Below, piece by piece: positions 1 through 6,181 of a stretch of 6,254 nt of DNA (position 1 is its first letter; each line of letters starts with the position of its first letter). A model generated the notes under the pieces. That model had not been told where the DNA came from. It did no database searches and worked only from the letters and a program-made list of their open reading frames with translations. Location of the stretch: NCBI GenBank assembly GCA_026398285.1, contig JAPLTI010000329.1, positions 1 to 6,254 on the forward strand, read 5' to 3'. The DNA comes from Verrucomicrobiota bacterium (GTDB lineage Bacteria > Verrucomicrobiota > Verrucomicrobiia > Chthoniobacterales > Terrimicrobiaceae). A program made the position numbers and the translations under genes.

Positions 1-2848
1 CAACGATGGTTTCACACCCACTGTGGCGAGTTCGAACGGAGCTTGGCTCTGGCTGGCTCCGCTTTCTGAAACCATCGCGGCTTCACCTGGGCATACCTCA
101 CTGCCACTTAATGCACAGTCGTGGTCCTACCGCCTGTCTGCGGGTTCCGATCTTGGGGCATCGGATTACCGCCAAGTTGCGACTTCCTCGTCGGAATTTG
201 GAGGTTCTCTGCGATTAGGGAAAAACTATGACCAAGCGCTCTTCGGCCCCGGTGGAAATTCATTCCTGACAAGCACAGCAGTCAGCGGCAGATTTCAAGT
301 CATTCGCACAGGAACCGGAGATATCGATATTTCTTCCGCAAATGATGTGACTTTGCTCAATCAATTTGCTTCCATTTATTCAGCTGGTGTGCGTTTGCAG
401 AATTATTCCTCAATTTTTGTGCAAAACGACTTTTCTGTTCCAATTATTATCGACTCTCAATCACAAGGCGATCTGCTAGGTGCTGCACAAAGAAACAACA
501 GCAGTCGTTACCCAGTTCAATACGCGATGGCTGGCGGTAACATACGTATCGCAGCCAAAGATGAACTCAACCGCAAAACGGGCGCAAATATCGACGACTC
601 ATCACGCCAACTCCCATCCAATTGGCTTTATAGAAGAGGCTTCGTGGATAAAACCACCGGTGAATATGGCACGGGAGGCTACCAAAGCGGTCCCACCAAT
701 TTCGACCCGAATCCTGCTTCCACGACATGGTGGGTTGACTACAGCAACTTCTTTGCCGGGGTCGGCGCCTTGGGTGGAGGGGATATCAATCTGATTGCCG
801 GCGGAAATATTGAGAATTTCGATGCAGCCATTCCCACAAATGCCCGTGCTCCGATCGGAAAAGCAGATGCCACGAAAATCCATGAGACAGGTGGCGGAGA
901 TCTTCTGGTCAAATCTGGAGGAGACATTGATGCCGGCGTTTATTATGTCGAACGCGGCCAAGGCAAAATCCAAGCCAAAGGTTCCATCATCACCAATGCC
1001 ACGAGATCGCCCAGCCTGGGAATTATCGATAGCATGACCTCTCCAAAATTGGAAGACTCACTGACATGGTTGCCAACGACTCTGTTCGTAGGCAAATCCA
1101 CCTTCCAAGTCGATGCTCAACAAGATATTCTCCTTGGCCCGATCGCCAATGCCTTCCTCTTACCCCAAGGCACAAACAATCGTTATTGGAACAAATCTTA
1201 CTTCAACACCTTTTCATCAACAAGTGGCGTTCTTGTGACCTCTTTGGGTGGAAGCATCAGACACCGAACGGAAGCCCAGTTACCAACGGCTCTCAACCCT
1301 CGGCCTCTCCTCGGTGTTTGGTCGGATACCCAGATGGAGCTCTCTAATTCCAATGCTTCCAACTACCATCCTTGGCTGCGCCTGGCTGAAACCGCTGTGG
1401 AGCCCATGGATTCCTTGGTGGCAACATTGCCGCCAAACCTGGTCTCAACCGCCTTATCAGGAGATATCATACTCTCGGGCGATTTGACACTCTTCCCCTC
1501 TCGCACGGGGACTATTGATCTGTTGGCAGCAGGCAAAATCGATGCCCTACAACCTCTGGGATATTCGGATTTTTTCGCTCTTGGCCGAGTGAAGACAAAC
1601 CTTGCCTCGACTTCCGCAAGCATCTTTACACCTTATCTCGAAAAATTTACAGAAATCGGCTCTTTTTCAGGTGCATACTCCAGTGCTTCTTTCCAAACCA
1701 ACTTGCATGATTCCTCGCTCCTTCATGGCTCGGATCAAAACCCGATCCGGATTTATGCGGAAGATGGTAATATTGAGGGACTAACTGTTTTCTCATCCAA
1801 AGCAGCCCGGATTTTTGCATCCGAAGATATTGCAGATGTTTCTTTTTACATCCAAAACACTTCGCCGAAAGACATCTCGATTGTCGCCTCAGGCAGGGAC
1901 ATACTACCCTATTCAGCATCTACAAATCTTCGTGCGCTGGCTTCACTACCTGGGAATTCGGTCACAGGCGACAGCGGTCCCCTTGCGGGAGACATCCAGA
2001 TTTCCGGCCCTGGCTTTCTTGAGGTGCTCGCGGGTCGCAATTTGGATTTGGGAACGGGAAGCAGAAATTCAGATGGCACAGGCGCTGGCATTACCTCCAT
2101 TGGCAACCTGAGAAATCCCGCCCTGCCCCTCACAGGCAGCGACATGATTGTGATGGCAGGTATCGGGCCTTCAACCGGCCTGTCAGCCAGCACCTTGAAA
2201 CTCGACCGGCTTCTTGGAGCACAAGGCAATAACCTGAGTTCTATAGGCGAAACAATCGAAGCGCGCGCGTTGAAAGCCATCGACCTCTTGTTTGAAACCC
2301 TCCGCATTACGGCTAAAGAAGCGGTAGAGACCGGAAGTTATGAGACAGGAAAGCAGGCTATCGCCTCGATTTTCGAGTCCGGAAACGGAAGAGTTATCAC
2401 GCACTCGCGGGATATTGTTACCAGAAGCGGCGGGGATCTCTCTGTCTTGGCGCCTTACGGCGATATTTCTATCGCTTCCACAATCAAAGATCCCTCTTCG
2501 ACTCCTCCCGGAGTGCTAACAGAATATGGAGGAGCCGTTCAGATTCTCGCCATGGGTGATGTATCCATCGGCAAGGGTCGTATCTTCACTCTCCGTGGCG
2601 GTGACATTACCATCTGGTCATCAACAGGCGATATCGCGGCGGGCACATCAGCCAAAACGGTTGTCTCGGCACCGCCAACGAGAGTGATTGTGGATGTTCA
2701 GTCTGCCGTGGTAAAGACCGATTTGGCTGGCCTTGCCACAGGCGGCGGTATCGGCGTGCTGGCCGCAGTGGAGAGCGTGCCTGCTGGAGATGTCTTCCTC
2801 ATAGCACCGGAAGGCGTTGTTGACGCAGACGAAGAGAAAGAGGGGTAA
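1..2848 (+). CDS. Filamentous haemagglutinin-type (DUF3739-like) giant secreted protein, C-terminal part
   Basis: The frame is open from the left edge (first full codon at base 2) to TAA at 2846-2848, so about 948 residues of a longer protein are visible; the GTG at 23 is just an internal valine codon. Short glycine-rich repeats of the type GGDINLIAGGNI recur throughout, as expected for a right-handed beta-helix passenger exported by two-partner secretion to the cell surface. Phrases I associate with the DUF3739 filamentous-haemagglutinin family occur in order: SWSYRLSAGSDLG (119-157), RTGTGDIDISSANDV (305-349), WWVDYSNFFAGVGALGGGD (728-784), LRGGDITIWSSTGDIAAG (2594-2644) and DVFLIAPEGVVDADE (2789-2833). 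No membrane segment, protease or toxin domain is visible. The TpsA secretion signal would lie upstream of the window. The end is abrupt: relatives, from memory, continue past the VDAxE motif, while this one stops six residues later in an acidic EEKEG tail. Family level is fairly sure; ligand and role are unknown. Confidence 0.88.
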   Translation, partial: NDGFTPTVASSNGAWLWLAPLSETIAASPGHTSLPLNAQSWSYRLSAGSDLGASDYRQVATSSSEFGGSLRLGKNYDQALFGPGGNSFLTSTAVSGRFQVIRTGTGDIDISSANDVTLLNQFASIYSAGVRLQNYSSIFVQNDFSVPIIIDSQSQGDLLGAAQRNNSSRYPVQYAMAGGNIRIAAKDELNRKTGANIDDSSRQLPSNWLYRRGFVDKTTGEYGTGGYQSGPTNFDPNPASTTWWVDYSNFFAGVGALGGGDINLIAGGNIENFDAAIPTNARAPIGKADATKIHETGGGDLLVKSGGDIDAGVYYVERGQGKIQAKGSIITNATRSPSLGIIDSMTSPKLEDSLTWLPTTLFVGKSTFQVDAQQDILLGPIANAFLLPQGTNNRYWNKSYFNTFSSTSGVLVTSLGGSIRHRTEAQLPTALNPRPLLGVWSDTQMELSNSNASNYHPWLRLAETAVEPMDSLVATLPPNLVSTALSGDIILSGDLTLFPSRTGTIDLLAAGKIDALQPLGYSDFFALGRVKTNLASTSASIFTPYLEKFTEIGSFSGAYSSASFQTNLHDSSLLHGSDQNPIRIYAEDGNIEGLTVFSSKAARIFASEDIADVSFYIQNTSPKDISIVASGRDILPYSASTNLRALASLPGNSVTGDSGPLAGDIQISGPGFLEVLAGRNLDLGTGSRNSDGTGAGITSIGNLRNPALPLTGSDMIVMAGIGPSTGLSASTLKLDRLLGAQGNNLSSIGETIEARALKAIDLLFETLRITAKEAVETGSYETGKQAIASIFESGNGRVITHSRDIVTRSGGDLSVLAPYGDISIASTIKDPSSTPPGVLTEYGGAVQILAMGDVSIGKGRIFTLRGGDITIWSSTGDIAAGTSAKTVVSAPPTRVIVDVQSAVVKTDLAGLATGGGIGVLAAVESVPAGDVFLIAPEGVVDADEEKEG
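2839..2845 (+). promoter_or_regulatory. Ribosome binding site of the GT-C gene, inside the end of the preceding gene
   Basis: AGAGGGG lies nine bases before the GTG at 2855 and overlaps the last codons of the haemagglutinin-type gene, just before its TAA. It decides the GTG start, because no in-frame ATG occurs until after the first membrane segment. The position suggests translational coupling: ribosomes finishing the upstream gene stop almost on top of this site. Confidence 0.6.
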
Positions 2849-2854
2849 AATTTC

Positions 2855-4399
2855 GTGCCGAAAAAAACATCCTCGCCCGAAACAACCGTTCTCCGTTCAT
2901 CACTTTCCCACATCCTACCTGCGGGTTCAAATTTCCGCCTGTTCCATCTTGCCTTCATATTTACCCTCTTCTACGCGACTCTTTGCATAGGCTTGGACAC
3001 TTGGACTGGAGTGCGGGAGATTCTTATTTCATCAGACTTCGGGCCTACCGGAAGGCTGGTGGAACCAATCAGCACCGCCGATGGCGAAACAACGCGAAAT
3101 CTTGTGATCACCAGCGCGCCCGATGGCCGGTGGTGGATTATGCATGCGGAAAGAATGGCGCGCGAAGGGGTGTTCCGCCTTCGAGAGACGCAAAGCGACA
3201 ACCCTCCGACCGGACGCGAGGTTCACTGGAGTTCCCTGCAAATGTGGAACCTGATTGCCCTGTCCAAAGCTCTGGAGATTTTTCCCAAGCCTCACGGCCT
3301 CTCAGAAATCGAGTGGGCGGCCTTATTCGTTGGTCCCGTGACATGGATGGTTTTTTTTCTGATTGGTCTACTTTTGTCATGGAAAGCGTTTGGAAAAGAA
3401 GCCGCCTTGGCGTGGATGCTTTGCATGCTGTCCGCGCGCTCTATTTTGTATTTCTTTCGGGCCGGTGAAGCCGACCACCATGGATTGGTAGCCCTTTTTG
3501 CGGCGCTGGGAATTCTCCTCTTGGCAGGTGCCCGAGTGGGATTTTTCAACAAAGGGGAGAGTCCCAAATCCGCTTGGTGGTTCGCTGGAGCTGGGGTGTC
3601 CACCGCCATGGGACTTTGGATCAGTGCAGCCACGCAACTACCTATCCTATTTGCAACAGCATTGGGAGGCATTCTGGCAACCTGGATCGCCAGCCGCAAC
3701 CCAACGGTTCGGGTAAATACCAACGCGTGGAGAATTTGGGGATTCACGGGTGCATTGACCAGCATCCTGCTCTACGCGGTCGAGTATTTTCCCTCGCACA
3801 TGGGCTGGCGGCTCGAGGTCAACCACCCGCTCTACTCGCTCGCATGGCTGGCCGGCGGCGAGTTGATGTGCAGAATTACCAGGGCTCTAGGAGCGCACGC
3901 CATTCCAAAACTTCAGTGGAGAGACCATCTTGTTCTGGGCCTTTGCGCGATTGCCATTTTCCTTCCCGCAGCATTAGATTGCTGTTTTGGTATTTGCATT
4001 CCTGCCCGTGCTTATCATGACGCTTCTTGCGATACGCCAGATTCGCTGGTCGGGAACCGCTTCGGCCATGGTCATTCCTATGGTTCTGGCTGCCATGTGG
4101 CTAATCCTCTCGCATCACGCTCCGCGCTGGCGCGCGATCTCCGCTTGGGCGGTGCTTCTGCTGGCCACCTTGCCGACCTCGGCCGCCATCTTCTTTCGCG
4201 TTATGGATGCTCAAGAACGCGGAAACATGGTGGATCAGTCCATCGTTCCATCCGTGGTCACGCGCGATATCTGCCAACGATTGGCCGCCACCGCTCCCGG
4301 GAAACGCCTTGTTGTCTTGGCGAGCCCCTCCACATCCACGGAAATCATCTACTACGGGGGCGCGAAGGCTCTCGGCACTCTGTATTGGGAAAACCTTGA
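2855..4399 (+). CDS. GT-C / oligosaccharyltransferase STT3-like membrane protein, N-terminal part of a frameshifted gene
   Basis: The true coding part runs to about 3980; the remaining ~135 codons to 4399 are out of frame and read as a basic, histidine- and arginine-rich nonsense tail. The GTG start follows AGAGGGG. Residues 1-28 look cytosolic, and the first membrane helix is about 29-47. A long extracytoplasmic loop (48-155) contains D90 before RWW, the helix MHAERMAREGVFRLR and the phrase DNPPTGREVHWSS (115-127). This resembles the first loop of STT3/PglB/AglB proteins, where an acidic residue helps bind the metal and lipid-linked sugar. Further helices lie near 157-177, 183-201, 210-229, 242-279, 294-312 and 357-374. 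RAGEADHHG (202-210) matches the second acidic motif of that family (xDHH). The expected role is transfer of a sugar or oligosaccharide from a polyprenyl carrier on the outer face of the inner membrane. The substrate is unknown, and a general GT-C glycosyltransferase is the main alternative. Confidence 0.72.
   Translation: MPKKTSSPETTVLRSSLSHILPAGSNFRLFHLAFIFTLFYATLCIGLDTWTGVREILISSDFGPTGRLVEPISTADGETTRNLVITSAPDGRWWIMHAERMAREGVFRLRETQSDNPPTGREVHWSSLQMWNLIALSKALEIFPKPHGLSEIEWAALFVGPVTWMVFFLIGLLLSWKAFGKEAALAWMLCMLSARSILYFFRAGEADHHGLVALFAALGILLLAGARVGFFNKGESPKSAWWFAGAGVSTAMGLWISAATQLPILFATALGGILATWIASRNPTVRVNTNAWRIWGFTGALTSILLYAVEYFPSHMGWRLEVNHPLYSLAWLAGGELMCRITRALGAHAIPKLQWRDHLVLGLCAIAIFLPAALDCCFGICIPARAYHDASCDTPDSLVGNRFGHGHSYGSGCHVANPLASRSALARDLRLGGASAGHLADLGRHLLSRYGCSRTRKHGGSVHRSIRGHARYLPTIGRHRSRETPCCLGEPLHIHGNHLLRGREGSRHSVLGKP
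3977..3990 (+). other. Frameshift site (one surplus base, or two missing)
   Basis: The frame used from 2855 makes sense through ...IFLPAALD (codon GAT at 3977-3979). The downstream frame is blocked by TAG at 3975-3977 but makes sense immediately after it, ...LVFAFLPVLIM. The shift therefore falls within about a dozen bases. A surplus T in TT (3979-3980) would restore ...ALDAVLVFAF; one in TTTT (3985-3988) would restore ...ALDCCLVFAF. Either gives a continuous membrane helix. The span 2855-5018 is 2164 bases, one more than a multiple of three, which fits a single inserted base. Cause (sequencing error or real mutation) cannot be decided here. Confidence 0.75.
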
Positions 4400-5018
4400 G
4401 GGCCTTCGAAAAGCGGCGGAAATCTATTCCCTGCGTGATGAGAACGAAGCCTTGCGCCGCATTCAAGAATTGGGCGTGACCCATATTCTGCTGTTTTCAT
4501 GGGACTCCTTTGGCCAGAGGTATGTCCGACTCCAGCGAGGTCTGGGTAAGGACGACGAAGCCAGGGATGGATTCATTCCGGCTTTACTGGAAGGAACCCG
4601 CCCCCAACCTACTTGGCTGACCCCTCTTTACTACCCGCTGCCCGAGGAATACAAACTCGGTAACGACCAATGGGTGAGGATTTATGCCATTGCTCCCGGA
4701 CAGTCCCGTGCGGAGTGGTTCCATGGCGTGGCAATCTATCAACTCGATGCCGGTAAAGAGGACTTGGCCGAGCGCTCTTTGCGAGAAGCCATCGCCTTGG
4801 AACCCGATAAGATAAACTCCCGCGTTGCCTTGCTCCTCCTGCTCGCAAGTCAGGAACGCCCTCATGATCTGGCTACCGAAGTCCGATCTACTCTTGAGAA
4901 CTTGCATGAAAACGGACGCCAAATTATAGAGAAGGCAGCATCGGATCTAGCCAACTCAAACCAACCCTCGGCGGCCGCCTCCTTGCAAAAGGCCCTTGCG
5001 GAACTCGACAAACCTTGA
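3978..5018 (+). CDS. C-terminal part of the same GT-C gene: last membrane helices, soluble domain and TPR-like tail
   Basis: This frame opens just after TAG at 3975-3977 and ends at TGA 5016-5018. It has no convincing start or ribosome site of its own (TTG at 3987, ATG at 4017), so I read it as the continuation of the 2855 gene after a one-base shift; joined, the product is about 720 residues. It begins with membrane helices (FAFLPVLIMTLLAI; SAMVIPMVLAAMWLIL; ISAWAVLLLATLPTSAAIFF). A soluble alpha/beta part follows with IIYYGGAKALGTLYWENLEG (4344-4403) and GVTHILLFSWDSFGQ (4473-4517), in the place where STT3 proteins carry their C-terminal periplasmic domain. The classical WWDYG motif is not seen. 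The last ~100 residues are helical; AIYQLDAGKEDLAERSLREA followed by IALEPDK looks like a TPR unit (about 4710-4820). Such a tail suggests protein-protein contact. Transcription would end in or near the palindrome at 5020-5160. Confidence 0.7.
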   Translation: MAVLVFAFLPVLIMTLLAIRQIRWSGTASAMVIPMVLAAMWLILSHHAPRWRAISAWAVLLLATLPTSAAIFFRVMDAQERGNMVDQSIVPSVVTRDICQRLAATAPGKRLVVLASPSTSTEIIYYGGAKALGTLYWENLEGLRKAAEIYSLRDENEALRRIQELGVTHILLFSWDSFGQRYVRLQRGLGKDDEARDGFIPALLEGTRPQPTWLTPLYYPLPEEYKLGNDQWVRIYAIAPGQSRAEWFHGVAIYQLDAGKEDLAERSLREAIALEPDKINSRVALLLLLASQERPHDLATEVRSTLENLHENGRQIIEKAASDLANSNQPSAAASLQKALAELDKP

Positions 5019-5104
5019 TTTATACCAATATCTATTAGGTTTTGAACTTTAGCGCGACGTTTTAACTTGTAGCGGCGTCTCTATGAGCGCAGGAGTTAAC
5101 CATC

Positions 5105-5121
5105 GGCGGTCATAGACCGCC
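5105..5121. repeat. Perfect hairpin GGCGGTC-ATA-GACCGCC inside the palindrome
   Basis: A seven-base perfect stem with a three-base loop, in the right inner arm of the 5020-5160 element. It is a strong, compact structure between two convergent genes, so it could slow transcription or protect 3' ends as REP elements do. No T-run follows on either strand, so I do not call it an intrinsic terminator. Confidence 0.6.
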
Positions 5122-5134
5122 GCTACAGTAGAGT

Positions 5135-5155
5135 CCAAAAGTATTAAGCTTTTGG
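5135..5155. repeat. AT-rich hairpin CCAAAAG-N7-CTTTTGG at the right end of the palindrome
   Basis: A seven-base perfect stem around the loop TATTAAG, directly downstream of the Sel1 stop on the minus strand. It might assist termination of that gene or be recognised as an element end. The stem is weak and no T-tract follows it on the minus strand, so a terminator role is only possible. Confidence 0.4.
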
Positions 5156-5157
5156 TA

Positions 5158-6057
5158 TTACCCGCCTCCGCCCTCTGGCGACGGGGGAGTGTGATCCCCT
5201 TTTTGAAGAAGATGATCCGGAATCTCTTTACCCTGATTTTGCAAGAACTCAACCACCAAGCGATTTCCTTCCTCAATCTGCACCTCACTTAATCCGCGCG
5301 CAAAGTCCCCCAAGGCATTCTTTCCCGTGACCTCCCCTTGAAGCGCGCTTAAGGTAAACCACTTGTAGGCTTTTATCAAGTCGTGTTCCACGCCACCGCC
5401 CCCCGCATAGGCAGATCCAAGGCTGGCTTGAGCTTTGGCATGGCCCCCATGCGCCGCTTTTTCGTAGTAAACAAAAGCTTTTTGCTTGTCCGCCTCGCCT
5501 GCTAGACCTTGCTCATAAATCACACCCAGCGTGTTGCAAGACTGCAAATCCGATTGCTCAGCGGCAATATGCAAAAACTTTTTTGCCAGATGATAGTCGA
5601 CAGGCGGCGCCCCATCGCCACCGAAAAAATACAGTTCTCCCAACTGGGCTGCTGCAGCAGCACTTCCCGAGTTCGCAGCTCGATTCAAGGTCTCCAAAGC
5701 AGCGGCACGATTCTCTGCAGTTCCTCCTCCTGTCGTCTCGCACAGCACGCGCAGATTCCTACTTGCAAAGACATCCCCGGAGGTTGCGGCTTTCTGTAAA
5801 TAGATAAGCGACTTTGCTATGTCTTTAGGAAAAATATCGCCTTGAGCGAAATGAAATCCAACAATCGACTGGGCTTTGGTGTGCCCCTTGTCGGCTGCCT
5901 GTTGCATCAAACCAAAGCCCAACTGCCTTGATGCGGCAGGCGATTCCTGTCCAATCATTGGCTTGGCTGCTTGATAGATCTCCTCGGCTTCATTATCTCC
6001 ACCAAAGCTGCGGATTCCGAAGGAAACCAAAAAAAGCAAAAATATAAATCTGTTCAT
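5158..6057 (-). CDS. Secreted Sel1-repeat (TPR-like) protein
   Basis: ATG at 6057-6055, TAA at 5160-5158, 299 residues. Residues 1-20 (MNRFIFLLFLVSFGIRSFGG) are a signal peptide: one basic residue, a hydrophobic core, then small residues before DNEAEE, so the protein is probably exported to the periplasm or outside. The rest is a row of Sel1 repeats of about 36 residues, helix pairs with the pattern A..LG..Y..G.....D..KA..Y..KAA..G: roughly 61-95, 98-132 (degenerate), 134-169, 172-206 and 208-242, with a half repeat near 44-59. The last helix, ALGDFARGLSEVQIEEGNRL, is typical of the closing segment in these proteins. Such solenoids are usually adaptors; no enzyme motif is visible. The C-terminal PPSPEGGGG is coded by GC-rich palindromic DNA and the stop lies in the adjacent repeat, so the end may be rebuilt by insertion. 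No clear ribosome site precedes the ATG. Confidence 0.92.
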   Translation of the reverse strand: MNRFIFLLFLVSFGIRSFGGDNEAEEIYQAAKPMIGQESPAASRQLGFGLMQQAADKGHTKAQSIVGFHFAQGDIFPKDIAKSLIYLQKAATSGDVFASRNLRVLCETTGGGTAENRAAALETLNRAANSGSAAAAAQLGELYFFGGDGAPPVDYHLAKKFLHIAAEQSDLQSCNTLGVIYEQGLAGEADKQKAFVYYEKAAHGGHAKAQASLGSAYAGGGGVEHDLIKAYKWFTLSALQGEVTGKNALGDFARGLSEVQIEEGNRLVVEFLQNQGKEIPDHLLQKGDHTPPSPEGGGG

Positions 6058-6094
6058 AATTTAAAATCAGACAGAATTGTTTGCAAACTGACAA

Positions 6095-6123
6095 ATAATA
6101 CCACTAGCTGATTGATTTTTGAA
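6095..6123 (-). promoter_or_regulatory. Possible sigma-70 promoter for the Sel1 gene
   Basis: On the minus strand TTCAAA (6123-6118) and TATTAT (6100-6095) are separated by 17 bases, 4 of 6 and 5 of 6 matches to the consensus boxes, which would give a leader of about 30 bases before the ATG at 6057. A second candidate, TTGTCA then 17 bases then TCTGAT, would end only ten bases before the ATG and is less likely. This rests on pattern alone. Confidence 0.3.
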
Positions 6124-6132
6124 TCTCGGGGC

Positions 6133-6171
6133 GCACCCGAGGGCGGGTGCTTCCCACGAGAGTTGTCGTGG
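6133..6171. repeat. Two tandem perfect hairpins upstream of the Sel1 gene
   Basis: GCACCC (6133-6138) pairs with GGGTGC (6145-6150) around a six-base loop. Three bases later CCACGA (6154-6159) pairs with TCGTGG (6166-6171), also around a six-base loop. A third, weaker stem AACCA-TTT-TGGTT follows at 6173-6185. Equal stem and loop lengths in a row suggest a structured repeat or RNA rather than chance. I do not recognise a known riboswitch or small RNA. No T-run follows to make a standard terminator on either strand. Confidence 0.45.
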
Positions 6172-6181
6172 AAACCATTTT

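Larger units (their letters stand above)
5020..5160. repeat. Imperfect long palindrome with terminal inverted repeats (MITE-like / large REP-type unit)
   Basis: The ends match in inverted orientation: TTATACCAA at 5020-5028 and TTGGTATTA at 5152-5160 (complement TAATACCAA, 8 of 9). The similarity continues inward, with CT..TTA and TTTTG.AC shared by both arms. The inner arms also pair: TGTAGCGGCG-TCTCTATGA (5068-5086) against the complement of 5105-5127, which reads TGTAGCGGCGGTCTATGACCGCC. The centre holds GTTAAC (5095-5100). The right inner arm has its own perfect hairpin. The element fills the gap between the GT-C stop (5018) and the Sel1 stop (5158-5160). It has no gene; reading through it on the minus strand gives only the short phrase AAVYDRRW, which I recall from spurious small proteins. 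A non-autonomous mobile repeat is the likeliest nature; copy number cannot be seen here. Confidence 0.62.

Noticed and set aside
602..973. Minus-strand frame opposite the fibre gene
   Set aside because: It has no recognisable features and lies fully inside conserved beta-helix coding sequence on the plus strand.
2846..2857. Stop-codon readthrough fusing the fibre and the GT-C protein, which share a frame
   Set aside because: TAA followed by A is an efficient stop, a good ribosome site precedes the GTG, and a fusion of a secreted fibre to a polytopic protein makes no topological sense.
3351..3358. Run of eight T as a slippage or programmed frameshift site
   Set aside because: The frame reads sensibly on both sides (WMVFFLIGLLL), so no shift occurs here; the break lies some 630 bases further on.
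3574..4020. Plus-strand frame of 148 codons inside the GT-C gene
   Set aside because: It is a shadow frame with unlikely composition, overlapping clear membrane-protein coding sequence.
3978..5018. Treating the downstream frame as an independent gene starting at TTG 3987 or ATG 4017
   Set aside because: It would begin in the middle of membrane helices, has no ribosome site, and completes the upstream protein perfectly after a one-base correction.
5105..5155. Intrinsic bidirectional terminator
   Set aside because: Stems are present, but neither strand has a T-tract just after a GC-rich stem, and the structure is better explained as part of the palindromic element.
5049..5288. Small minus-strand frame containing AAVYDRRW
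   Set aside because: It runs through the palindrome and overlaps the Sel1 gene in another frame; the phrase is an effect of the repeat sequence.
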